NCBI GenBank assembly: GCA_003517965.1
Contig: DOZO01000075.1
Coordinates: 1 to 27,469 of the forward strand
Direction: 5' to 3'
Origin: Desulfobulbaceae bacterium
GTDB taxonomy: Bacteria > Desulfobacterota > Desulfobulbia > Desulfobulbales > Desulfurivibrionaceae
DNA: 27,469 bases
Numbering within the stretch: position 1 is the stretch's first letter; every line of letters begins with the position of its first letter. Positions 15,410-23,314 of the stretch are shown here, piece after piece. The notes under the pieces were generated by a model. That model searched no databases and was not told where the DNA came from. It was given only the letters and a program-made list of their open reading frames with translations. The position numbers and the translations under genes were made by a program.

Positions 15410-16198
15410 ATGGAATGTCCTCCTTATCCATCGGAAATTCAGGGTAAACATTGGCTGTCTCCCTTGGGCATGGCGGTGGCCCTGCATCTGCTTTTAGTGC
15501 TGCTCGGGATTTATGCCCCTGGATTTCCCCGTTTTCGGCCGGAAGTGCGGGAGATATATACGGTACGCCTTGTCGAGGTTGCAGAGCCGGACAAAATGGA
15601 AGTGGAACAGCCTCGAACAGCCCCGCCAGTCCCCAGTTTGCCCATTCGGAAAACTTCAAAAATTTTAAGGACAGTCAGGCCGGACACCGCAATATCCTGG
15701 ACAAAGCCGACAACCGTTGGCCCCGCGATAGCGGAACAACCGGCGGTTGCAACTGAGGTCAGTGCTTACGGACAAGGGACCGTTGTCAGCGCACCAATGG
15801 AAATCGGCGAGAAAAAGGGGGAAGGCTCCGGAATGGGAAACTCCAGGTTAGTGGCCGGAAATGTAAACATGACAAATCCTTTGTCTGTTGGAGCTGGAGA
15901 AGACCGGGAATCTTTCAGAAAACGATATTTCGCCAGTTTGATGGCCCATATCGAAGCCAATAAGTTTTATCCTCCGATGGCCCGTCGCCGACGGTTGGAG
16001 GGTGCAGTTCAGGTACGCTTCACCCTGGAGGCCAATGGCAGGATCAGTGGTCTCCAGGTGAGTGAGGGAGAGTCGCTTCTCGGGCAAGCAGCTCGGGAGG
16101 CCGTGGAACGTTCCTTGCCCTTGCCTTTGCCGTCGGCTCAGGGAGAAGTCTCCCTTCCACGTAGCATTGGTTTTCTGATGGAATTCCGTCTGCGCTGA
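15410..16198 (+). CDS. TonB-family energy transducer
   Basis: The 262-residue protein has one N-terminal membrane anchor (about residues 17-36, LGMAVALHLLLVLLGIY). A proline-rich periplasmic stretch follows, then a C-terminal TonB domain (about 175-262) with HIEANKFYPPMARRRRLEGAVQVRFTLEANGRI. It should carry proton-motive energy from an ExbB-ExbD motor to an outer-membrane receptor. No exbBD is in the window. The partner is very likely the receptor encoded 51 bases downstream. No good Shine-Dalgarno sequence precedes the ATG, so translation may be weak or the start may differ by a few codons. The region upstream holds a RegA-type site and a terminator-like hairpin. Confidence 0.88.
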   Translation: MECPPYPSEIQGKHWLSPLGMAVALHLLLVLLGIYAPGFPRFRPEVREIYTVRLVEVAEPDKMEVEQPRTAPPVPSLPIRKTSKILRTVRPDTAISWTKPTTVGPAIAEQPAVATEVSAYGQGTVVSAPMEIGEKKGEGSGMGNSRLVAGNVNMTNPLSVGAGEDRESFRKRYFASLMAHIEANKFYPPMARRRRLEGAVQVRFTLEANGRISGLQVSEGESLLGQAAREAVERSLPLPLPSAQGEVSLPRSIGFLMEFRLR

Positions 16199-16220
16199 AA
16201 CATTATTTGCAAACATTATC
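16199..16220. promoter_or_regulatory. weak Fur-box-like sequence before the receptor gene
   Basis: The octamer AACATTAT occurs twice here (16199-16206 and 16212-16219), flanking TTTGCAAA. The block 16202-16220 matches about 12 of 19 positions of the classical Fur box, mainly in its right half (CATTATC). The match is weak and lies between two genes that look co-transcribed. Confidence 0.2.
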
Positions 16221-16249
16221 ATCCAAATCAAAGAAACAAGGGGAAAAAG

Positions 16250-18502
16250 ATGTTGCAAGGAAACAAAAAGAGATATTCGGTGGAGTTGCTGTTTGGCCTT
16301 ACTTCATTGGTTCTTGTTGTTCCGGCCTATGCCGCTGACTCACCGACCGGAGAGCATCTCGGTACCATGTCTGTCACCGCCGCACCTATTATTGATCCTC
16401 AGCCTCTCAACACCACATTTGTCGATGGTGCAGACTTGCGCACCCTGCGCCCCGCCACCAGCGATGCGGTCAGCCTGTTGCGTGATACCCCCGGGGTCAG
16501 CCTTTCCAGTGCCGGCGGGGTTTCCAGTCTGCCGGTGATTCACGGCATGGCTGATGACCGGGTGCGGGTCAGGGTGGATGGGATGGACTTGATCTCCGCC
16601 TGTGCAAACCACATGAACCCCGCGCTTTCCTATATCGATCCGTCCAATGTTGACAGCATTCAGGTGTTTGCCGGGATCACGCCTGTTAGCGTCGGCGGCG
16701 ACAGCATCGGCGGCACGATTCAAGTTAATTCCACAGCGCCAGAATTTGCCCAGGCTGGGCAAGGCACCTTGCTGAAAGGTCAGGCAGGTGTTTTTTATCG
16801 TAGCAACGGCAATGTGCAAGGCGGCAATTTCTTGGCCACGACTGCAAATGAACAATTAAGTCTCACTTATAACGGTTCCACGGTGGAATCCAATAATTAC
16901 AAGGCGGCGAAGGATTTCAAGGCAGCAGGTCCGGCGGCAACGGGTAGAGGTTGGCTGGCCGGGGATGAGGTGGGATCTTCCAGATATAAAGCGGAAAATC
17001 ATGCGCTCGGCTTGGCGTGGCTGTATGAAAACCATCTGGTCGAATTGAAGCTGGGCCTGCAGGATATTCCCTATCAGGGTTTCCCGAATCAGCACATGGA
17101 TATGACCGGTAATGACAGTCAACAGATCAATCTTCACTATGACGGGAAATATCAGTGGGGCACAATGGAAGCTCGTATCTATAACGAAAATACTCGGCAT
17201 AAGATGAATTTCGCCGACGACAAAAACTTTTATACACTCGGCATGCCGATGGACACGGAAGGCAAAAACACCGGGGTGCTGGCCAAGGCTGATATGCTCC
17301 TTTCGAAGCGTGATATTATACGGATAGGTGGCGAATATCAACGTTATCGCCTTAACGACTGGTGGCCGCCGGTTGGCACTGGCGGGATGTCCCCAGAGAC
17401 ATTCTGGAACATCAATAATGGCGAACGTGACCGTTTCGATATTTTTGGTGAATGGGAGGCGCGCTGGAATCCGCAATGGCTCAGCCAGTTAGGGGTGCGC
17501 AGCGATACAGTCAAGATGGATACGGGCATGGTAAATGGTTATAAGATCACGGGGACATCGAATCAATATGTGGCTGAATCGACAGCCTTCAATAACAGCA
17601 ACCGCCAGCGCACCGATCACAATTGGGATCTGACCGCGCTGAGCCGTTATACGCCCGATGACCGCAAGACTTTTGAGTTTGGTTACGCCCAGAAATCTCG
17701 TTCGCCCAACCTTTACGAGCGTTACACCTGGTCAACTGGTGGTATGGCTATGGCGATGAACAATCTTGTCAACGATGGCAATGGCTATGTAGGTAATCTC
17801 AATTTGAAGCCGGAAGTGGCGCATACCCTCAGTGCAACCGCAGATTGGCATGATGTGGCGCAGAAACAATGGGGCTTGAAAATTACGCCTTACTATACCT
17901 ATGTGCAGGATTATATCGATGCAGGTCGTTGCAGTTCCGCAAACACGGGTTGCGGTGCGGCAAACCAACTTCCGGCGAAAACAACCGGGTTTGTTCATCT
18001 CCAGTTTATAAATCAGTCTGCCCGACTCTATGGTGTGGATGTTTCCGGCTACTTCCCCTTGGCGAAAACCGACGATTACGGTAGCTTCACAGCGAAAGGC
18101 ATGTTGAATTATGTTAATGGCAAGAACGAGACAACGGGTGACAATCTCTACAACATCATGCCGCTGAATGCCAAATTGACAATCGAGCAACGTTGGGATA
18201 ATTGGACCAATAGCATTGAAGGGCAACTGGTTGACGCGAAGAGAGACGTATCGCAGGTTCGCGACGAGGTTAAAACCGGTGGTTATGCTTTGCTCAACCT
18301 GCGCAGCAGTTATGAATGGAGGCAATTTAGAGTTGATGCCGGAGTGGAAAACGTCCTGGACAAGTTCTATGCTCATCCCTTGAGTGGCGCATACATCGGT
18401 CAGGGATCAACCATGTCGCTAAATGCGACTTCTGCTTTGTACGGAATCCCGGTTCCTGGTATGGGACGCTCGGTTTATACCGGCGTAACTGTGAAATTTT
18501 AA
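16250..18502 (+). CDS. TonB-dependent outer-membrane receptor, probably for a metal
   Basis: The 750-residue protein has a signal peptide (cleavage near AYA28), a plug domain (about 55-165) and a 22-stranded barrel ending in the aromatic-terminal VYTGVTVKF. The plug contains GMADDRVRVRVDGMDL, then C118-A-N-H121-M122-NPALSYIDPS. Cys, His and Met so close together in the plug suggest a soft-metal site and recall OprC/NosA-like copper receptors. A Cys pair (CSSANTGC) in a late loop may form a disulfide. It lies 51 bases after tonB with a good ribosome site (AAGGGGAAAAAG), so the two form a dedicated uptake pair. Copper is the best guess. A siderophore or haem ligand is not excluded. Confidence 0.87.
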   Translation: MLQGNKKRYSVELLFGLTSLVLVVPAYAADSPTGEHLGTMSVTAAPIIDPQPLNTTFVDGADLRTLRPATSDAVSLLRDTPGVSLSSAGGVSSLPVIHGMADDRVRVRVDGMDLISACANHMNPALSYIDPSNVDSIQVFAGITPVSVGGDSIGGTIQVNSTAPEFAQAGQGTLLKGQAGVFYRSNGNVQGGNFLATTANEQLSLTYNGSTVESNNYKAAKDFKAAGPAATGRGWLAGDEVGSSRYKAENHALGLAWLYENHLVELKLGLQDIPYQGFPNQHMDMTGNDSQQINLHYDGKYQWGTMEARIYNENTRHKMNFADDKNFYTLGMPMDTEGKNTGVLAKADMLLSKRDIIRIGGEYQRYRLNDWWPPVGTGGMSPETFWNINNGERDRFDIFGEWEARWNPQWLSQLGVRSDTVKMDTGMVNGYKITGTSNQYVAESTAFNNSNRQRTDHNWDLTALSRYTPDDRKTFEFGYAQKSRSPNLYERYTWSTGGMAMAMNNLVNDGNGYVGNLNLKPEVAHTLSATADWHDVAQKQWGLKITPYYTYVQDYIDAGRCSSANTGCGAANQLPAKTTGFVHLQFINQSARLYGVDVSGYFPLAKTDDYGSFTAKGMLNYVNGKNETTGDNLYNIMPLNAKLTIEQRWDNWTNSIEGQLVDAKRDVSQVRDEVKTGGYALLNLRSSYEWRQFRVDAGVENVLDKFYAHPLSGAYIGQGSTMSLNATSALYGIPVPGMGRSVYTGVTVKF

Positions 18503-18581
18503 ATGAAGTTGTAGCATTGGCTAAATGTGCCATAGAGAGAAAATGGGTCAACAGATAAATAGTTAGCAGCGGCCTCGAGTC

Positions 18582-18707
18582 TCATACAGTTTTATGGCCG
18601 GCCCTTGTTCTCTCCTTCATCTCTGGGCGAGGATCCAACGGCGAAGCTTGGGTACAATTATTGCTTTGAACAAGGCAAAAGTGTTTGTATTTATTCCTTT
18701 TTGCCAT
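18582..18707 (-). CDS. possible 41-residue small protein
   Basis: An ATG at 18707-18705 preceded by GAGGAGGT seven bases upstream, one of the best ribosome sites in the window, opens a 41-codon frame (starts MAKRNKYKHF, ends RAGHKTV). The product is basic with two cysteines. I recognise no family. The gene overlaps the end of the 27-codon ORF at 18691-18774 by 17 bases, as in coupled small genes. It faces against the flanking genes tbdr and rluA. It may be a real small protein or a scrap of a mobile element. Confidence 0.35.
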   Translation of the reverse strand: MAKRNKYKHFCLVQSNNCTQASPLDPRPEMKERTRAGHKTV

Positions 18708-18774
18708 TGAGCACCTCCTCGTAGAAATCTAATCCACTCTTAAGAATGTGTCCATTTTTGTCCTGCCACCTCAT
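18691..18774 (-). CDS. possible 27-residue small protein
   Basis: The frame from ATG 18774-18772 encodes 27 residues, MRWQDKNGHILKSGLDFYEE followed by VLNGKKE. The composition looks like real protein, but the start has no clear ribosome site. It overlaps the next small ORF. No family is recognised. Apart from these two short frames the gap 18503-18825 holds nothing I can name. Confidence 0.3.
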   Translation of the reverse strand: MRWQDKNGHILKSGLDFYEEVLNGKKE

Positions 18775-18825
18775 TTTGTGATGGCATTAAAAAAATGAAC
18801 AGTATCGAAGCAGAGATTGCTTACA

Positions 18826-19785
18826 ATGATGCAAAGAAAAACCTCCATCATCATCCAGCCCCCAAATGCCGGCCAGCGGCTTATTGATTTCGTCAGTCAA
18901 CGCTTCGACTACCTCAGCCGTGAGCAATGGCTGGTAGAGCTTGCCGCCGAGCGTTTTCTGCTCAATCATGCTCCGGTGCGGGCCGCCGACCACCTCCTGA
19001 CCCCAGGCGACCAGCTCGTCTATCTTATGCCAGTCCTGATTGAGCCGCCGGTTGCCCGCAACTATGTCTTGTTGTACGAGGATGCTGACCTGCTGGTCAT
19101 CGACAAGCCCGCCCCCTTGCCCTGCCATCCGGGGGGCCGCTTCTTTAGCCACACCCTCTGGGCCTTGCTAAAAGAAAATCACGGACTTACCGAACTAAGG
19201 TTCATCAACCGGCTGGATCGGGAGACCTCTGGCCTCGTGCTGGTGGCAAAAAACAAGGCCGTGGCCCGAAACTGTCAGGCGCAGTTTGTCGAGCGTAGAG
19301 TGGAAAAGCTCTATCTGGTGGTAGTGGAAGGGAGTTTTCCGGCCACGCCCAACCCGGTTGAGGCAACCGGTTGGCTGGGATCAGACCAAGACAGCGTGAT
19401 CCGCAAGAAGACGCGCTTTTTCCATAGCCAAAGCGAGGCACCGATCGGAGCGGTAGAGGCCAGCACCAGCTTTAAGCGAATTGAAAGTATCAACGGCCTG
19501 AGTTTGCTGGAAGCAAGGCCGCACACCGGCCGTTGCCACCAGATCCGGGCCAGCCTCCTGCATCTGGGCTTTCCGGTGACAGGGGACAAACTTTACGGGC
19601 TGGACGAACAGTTTTTTCTGCGTTTTCAAGAAGACAGCCTAAGCGTCGCTGACCACGCCCGCCTGCGGCTACCCCGCCAGGCCCTGCACGCGGCCAGCCT
19701 GCGCCTGAGTCATCCAGCCAGCGGACAGGAACTGGAGTTTAGCGCCCCCTTGCCGCCAGAACTGAGGGGTTTGCTGACAGGTTGA
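18826..19785 (+). CDS. RluA-family pseudouridine synthase
   Basis: The protein (319 residues from the ATG at 18826; an in-frame TTG lies at 18817) has an N-terminal S4-like RNA-binding region (about 14-67, ending LTPGDQLVYLMP) and a RluA catalytic domain. Its catalytic aspartate lies in INRLDRETSGL (Asp131). Other family blocks are LLVIDKPAPLPCHP, VEKLYLVVVEG and EARPHTGRCHQIRASLLHLGFP, then GDKLYG. It converts specific uridines in rRNA or tRNA to pseudouridine. Asn replaces His before the RLD motif, a common variant in RluA relatives. The exact target cannot be told from sequence. The stop codon runs into a decayed nitroreductase fragment. Confidence 0.88.
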   Translation: MMQRKTSIIIQPPNAGQRLIDFVSQRFDYLSREQWLVELAAERFLLNHAPVRAADHLLTPGDQLVYLMPVLIEPPVARNYVLLYEDADLLVIDKPAPLPCHPGGRFFSHTLWALLKENHGLTELRFINRLDRETSGLVLVAKNKAVARNCQAQFVERRVEKLYLVVVEGSFPATPNPVEATGWLGSDQDSVIRKKTRFFHSQSEAPIGAVEASTSFKRIESINGLSLLEARPHTGRCHQIRASLLHLGFPVTGDKLYGLDEQFFLRFQEDSLSVADHARLRLPRQALHAASLRLSHPASGQELEFSAPLPPELRGLLTG

Positions 19786-20035
19786 CCACCTGCTGGAGGT
19801 TTCTTGCCATGCGCCCACCGGGGTCAATGTCCGCTCGGTGCTTTTCACCGTGTGTCGGCACGGTTTGGGACGGCATCTGCATGATGGCCTTGGCTGTCTG
19901 TCCCGAGATGGTGGGTAGTTGGGAATCCCCGAAAATCACACCCTGGGCTATGCCATTGCCTTTGGCGACCCGGCGGTGGAATACCAGCGGACCGTGCAGC
20001 GGGATCCGACATTGGTGAATGTGATCAAGTGGTAA
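19783..20035 (+). pseudogene. decayed nitroreductase gene
   Basis: One plus-strand frame reads DHLLEVSCHAPTGVNVRSVL then FTV, and later in the same frame, after an internal TAG, LGIPENHTLGYAIAFGDPAV then EYQRTVQRDP, ending NVIKW and TAA at 20033-20035. APTGVN with RSVLFTV, and a C-terminal HTLGYAxxFG block followed by YxRT, are both recognisable pieces of FMN-dependent nitroreductases of the type often fused to a ferredoxin domain. About half the domain between them is missing or scrambled, and the N-terminus is absent. It is a dead remnant left behind rluA. Confidence 0.6.
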
Positions 20036-20060
20036 GTTGCGGGGTGGGGCGGGGGTAAGG

Positions 20061-21053
20061 CTATACTGCCGTGTCAGATCCGCTGGTTGTCGGCGGTTCC
20101 GACGGCAGAAACCACTGGTGCAGCTGATTGAGAAAGGCGTTTTTCAGATCGCCCAGCGCCCTGGCGGTGTCCGGCAGACCCTGTTCCGCTTGGTGTGCGG
20201 CTGTATTCATGGAGATGGCACCCAGAGCTTTGGCAAAGGGGGTCAGTTTCGGGTGATCGGTAAGGAGCTGTTCCATGCGGGACATCATCTCTCTGGCTGC
20301 ACGCTCCTCGGGCGGTACGGTTGGCAGGGCAGGCGTTTCGGCGTTTACCCCTGCGACCGGGAGCGGTATGTGACTCATCCTCCGGGCGAATAGCCCATCC
20401 ATCTCTTTTGCTTTCATTTCATCCAGGGCCTTGAGGATCTGCTGCCAGCGCGCTTCAAGCACGGTGGCGTAATCAGGGTCTCCGTTCGTGCTGTTCCCCA
20501 AGGTATCGTAGAGATCCTTGAGCTTCAGGTCTTTGAGATCTTCCATGGCCGGCAGGGGCGAGTGGCTGGTGAGCCGGGCCTGGGTAACGGTTTGTCGGCT
20601 GAAAGTGGCGGCAAGGGAAGAAACCGAGCCCATTGATATTTGGTCGAAATCCATGGCCTTGGTTATGGCCCCCTCTTGGTCGCCGGAAAAAAAGGTAGAG
20701 GCAATGGAGGTAAGTTCGGTCACCAGCCGGGTGATGTCGGCAAGCTCCTGCTCGTTGAGATCTCCCTGCACCGTGATCCCCATGGCTTTGGCGCTTGTGG
20801 AGCTACTGGTATAATTTACCCCTGAGGATGCGGGGTTAAACCAGCCGATCGCCTGGGTGTATTGGTAATTTTGGCTCAGGCCCGAAAGGGTGACCTGATC
20901 GCCTTCCTCTGTGGTCAGGGAGAAAGAGGTCGACTGAACCTGGGTAAGGGTCTGCTCGAAAGTGGATTTGCCGGAGCGGGCGGCATACAGGGATCGGTAG
21001 TCGGTGTTGGCGGCTGATCCCTGGCCGGAATTGGTTGGGATGTTCATCGGCAA
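20061..21053 (-). CDS. DUF5610-like protein of unknown function
   Basis: The 330-residue protein has no signal peptide or membrane segment. The first 60 residues are Ser/Thr/Gln-rich. A central acidic helical block (about 95-150), GDLNEQELADITRLVTELTS then IASTFFSGDQEGAITKAMDF, resembles the DUF5610-type domain found in uncharacterised, sometimes flagella-linked proteins. The remainder is helical with Pro-rich breaks (ALPTVPPEERAA). Overall composition suggests an elongated cytoplasmic or secreted protein. The assignment is from memory of the motif and not certain. It is transcribed alone, 146 bases downstream of the cooC-like gene on the same strand. No function is proposed. Confidence 0.6.
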   Translation of the reverse strand: MPMNIPTNSGQGSAANTDYRSLYAARSGKSTFEQTLTQVQSTSFSLTTEEGDQVTLSGLSQNYQYTQAIGWFNPASSGVNYTSSSTSAKAMGITVQGDLNEQELADITRLVTELTSIASTFFSGDQEGAITKAMDFDQISMGSVSSLAATFSRQTVTQARLTSHSPLPAMEDLKDLKLKDLYDTLGNSTNGDPDYATVLEARWQQILKALDEMKAKEMDGLFARRMSHIPLPVAGVNAETPALPTVPPEERAAREMMSRMEQLLTDHPKLTPFAKALGAISMNTAAHQAEQGLPDTARALGDLKNAFLNQLHQWFLPSEPPTTSGSDTAV

Positions 21054-21199
21054 AACTCCCGGTGGTGGTTGCGGTATAGCACGGCAGGCGGAAGGCGCAA
21101 CCGTGCTACTGTGTTTGTCGGGAGAGAGAGAGGAAAACTTGAGGGAAAAGATGGTGGATTTGCGGAAAAACGGGCATCTTTTGCGAGAAGATATGTTTT

Positions 21200-21949
21200 T
21201 TATATGATCAGCCGTGCTAATTCTCCTGCCGCCTCTTCTACCTCCCCCAGCGCCCCGGTAATCGCCAGGCCCGCTCTTTCTGTTTTTCGGATCGCGGCTG
21301 AGTCTGGAAAACAGGCCAGGGGAGGTTGACCAAGAGCCTCGGTCAGAAAAATCCGGTCGGCGTCATCTGCCACCAGATTGCCGACAAAGGAGATGCGGGG
21401 GATACCAGATTCCTCGGCGAGTTTTTTGATCTTGAGGGCGGTGCGTACCCCGGATTTGGAGGGGATTACCACGATCAGCAGATGATCCACTCCGGCGATG
21501 GTGCCCCTGCCCAGGTGTTCCACTCCGGCTTCCATATCGAGCAGCACCACTTGGGGGGGGGAGAGCAGCAGTTTGGTGAGCATTCTTTTCAGCACGTTGC
21601 TTTCTGGACAGGCGCAGCCCCCTTTGGCGGTCTGGATGGCGCCCAGCACCATGAGCTTGATCCCGTCTTTTTCCACGATGAAGCGGGCCAGCAGATCGTC
21701 CACCTGGGGGTTGATGTTGTAAAAGGGAGAGCCATCCACCTTGCCGGAACGCTCCACCAGCAGATCCTTCATCTCGGCGATAGGGGTGATTTTTTCGTCC
21801 TCGGCAAAACCAAGGCTTTGGGCCATGTGCGGGCTGGGATCCGCGTCGATGATCAGCACCTCTTTGCCGTGTTTCTGGAGATATTTGGCCAGCATGGCCA
21901 TGATCGTGGTTTTGCCAACCCCACCCTTGCCACTGATTGCGATTTTCAT
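21200..21949 (-). CDS. CooC-like nickel-insertion / maturation ATPase
   Basis: The 249-residue protein is a MinD/SIMIBI-class ATPase with the deviant P-loop GKGGVGKTT (8-16), then DADPSPH and VVLLDMEAGVEHLGRGT. Cys112 and Cys114 in KGGCACPESN correspond to the CxC that binds metal at the dimer interface in CooC, which readies nickel for carbon monoxide dehydrogenase. AcsF and other CooC relatives share these features. No CODH or acetyl-CoA synthase gene is present, so the client is unknown. AGGA eight bases upstream supports the start, and a 42-bp repeat lies 26 bases further up. It is divergent from the NamZ-like gene. Confidence 0.85.
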   Translation of the reverse strand: MKIAISGKGGVGKTTIMAMLAKYLQKHGKEVLIIDADPSPHMAQSLGFAEDEKITPIAEMKDLLVERSGKVDGSPFYNINPQVDDLLARFIVEKDGIKLMVLGAIQTAKGGCACPESNVLKRMLTKLLLSPPQVVLLDMEAGVEHLGRGTIAGVDHLLIVVIPSKSGVRTALKIKKLAEESGIPRISFVGNLVADDADRIFLTEALGQPPLACFPDSAAIRKTERAGLAITGALGEVEEAAGELARLII

Positions 21950-21974
21950 TTGCGATCCTTTGAAGCGTTTTTTG

Positions 21975-22016
21975 GTAACTGATCACAGGATAGGCGACCA
22001 AGTTCCGCACCGTATC
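21975..22016 (-). repeat. 42-bp dispersed repeat, copy 2 (5' of cooC-like gene)
   Basis: This copy matches 39 of 42 positions of the element at 6264-6305 and has the same orientation relative to the downstream minus-strand gene. It lies in the divergent cooC / namZ intergenic region (21950-22128), which otherwise holds nothing clear. Part of it was read as protein in a long spurious minus-strand frame. Confidence 0.7.
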
Positions 22017-22128
22017 TTTTTGATGCAGGGAAGAAGCAGGTTCGAGTATATTCCGCATGTTTATGTTCTAATAAACTAATCAGCTCTTGGCAAACTGCAA
22101 AGCAAAAAAAATGAAGGACCGGAGTACT

Positions 22129-23298
22129 ATGGTTACCCTGGGAATTGAAAATCTCTTATCCTCTCCCCCCGCTTATCTTGCCGGAAAACGGCTGGGCCTG
22201 CTCTGTAATCAGGCCTCCACAGATCGACACTTGCGCCACAGTCGCGACCTGCTCATGGCCGCTTTCCCTGGCCAGCTAACCTGTCTGTTTACTCCCCAGC
22301 ATGGATTCTTTGCGGAAAAGCAGGACAATATGATCGAGTCGGCCCATATGAGCGATCCGGTCAGCGGCCTGCCGGTGTTCAGTCTTTATGGTGAGGTGCG
22401 CCGACCCACCGCGGCCATGTACGAACATTTTGATGTTCTGCTGGTGGATATTGTTGATGTGGGAACCAGGGTTTATACCTTTCTCTACACTCTGGCCTAC
22501 TGTATGGAGGAGGCAGCCAGGCATGGCAAAAAGGTGGTGGTGCTGGATCGGCCCAACCCTGTGGGCGGGGAGGCGGTGGAGGGTAATTTGTTGCAGGATG
22601 ATTGCCGCTCCTTTGTCGGGCTGTACCCTCTGCCCATGCGTCACGGCCTTACTTTGGGTGAACTGGCCCGCCTGATTAACGTTGAATACGCAATTGGCGC
22701 GGATCTTGAAGTGATTGCCATGCCCGGCTGGCAGCGGCGGATGCTCTTTGCTGATACCGGCCTGCCCTGGGTGTTTCCCTCGCCCAACATGCCAAACCCT
22801 ATCACGGCCCTGGTCTATCCGGGGCAGGTGATCTTTGAAGGCACCAACATCTCCGAAGGTCGGGGCACCTCCTTGCCCTTTGAGCTTTTCGGGGCCCCGT
22901 TTCTTGACTGGCAGACGATTCTGACCAGGATACAGGGCCTGCCCCTGCCGGGTTGTTTCCTGCGCCCCCTGGCATTTGAACCCACGGCCAATAAATGGGC
23001 CGGACAGGCCTGCAAGGGCTTTCAGCTTCATGTCACGGAGCCACGGACTTTTCTGCCCTACCGCACCTCGTTGGCTCTGCTACAGGCTTTCATGTGTTGT
23101 TACCCGGCGCAGTTTGCCCTGAAACCCCCGCCCTATGAGTACGAATTTACTCGAAATCCCCTTGATCTGATTCTGGGCGACAGTGCCTTGAGACATCATC
23201 TGGCGACAGGCACGGACCTTCAGGAGCTTGAGCTGGGCTGGCAACAGGGGCTTGCTGATTTCTCCGCAATTAGGCAAAAATATTTTCTCTACCAATAA
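22129..23298 (+). CDS. DUF1343 / NamZ-like exo-beta-N-acetylmuramidase
   Basis: The protein is 389 residues from the ATG at 22129, chosen because GGAG lies four bases upstream and homology begins with VTLGIENLL; in-frame starts at 22087 and 22111 lack this. It is a DUF1343 protein, the family now known to include NamZ (GH171), which removes terminal N-acetylmuramic acid from cell-wall fragments. Family blocks are LLCNQAS, TPQHGFFAEKQDNM, LPVFSLYG, VDIVDVGTRVYTFLYTL, VLDRPNPVGG, FPSPNMPN and FEGTNISEGRGTSLPFE. No secretion signal is seen, so it may act in the cytoplasm on recycled muropeptides. It is followed 16 bases later by the Fur-FeoA gene. Confidence 0.85.
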   Translation: MVTLGIENLLSSPPAYLAGKRLGLLCNQASTDRHLRHSRDLLMAAFPGQLTCLFTPQHGFFAEKQDNMIESAHMSDPVSGLPVFSLYGEVRRPTAAMYEHFDVLLVDIVDVGTRVYTFLYTLAYCMEEAARHGKKVVVLDRPNPVGGEAVEGNLLQDDCRSFVGLYPLPMRHGLTLGELARLINVEYAIGADLEVIAMPGWQRRMLFADTGLPWVFPSPNMPNPITALVYPGQVIFEGTNISEGRGTSLPFELFGAPFLDWQTILTRIQGLPLPGCFLRPLAFEPTANKWAGQACKGFQLHVTEPRTFLPYRTSLALLQAFMCCYPAQFALKPPPYEYEFTRNPLDLILGDSALRHHLATGTDLQELELGWQQGLADFSAIRQKYFLYQ

Positions 23299-23314
23299 AA
23301 GAGGGTCAGCAACA

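Noticed and set aside
21363..22058. 231-residue minus-strand frame with a tempting length
   Set aside because: It runs through the cooC-like gene in another phase and its start is encoded by the 42-bp repeat.
22276..23031. 251-residue minus-strand frame
   Set aside because: It is antisense to the NamZ-like gene, whose family motifs are complete.
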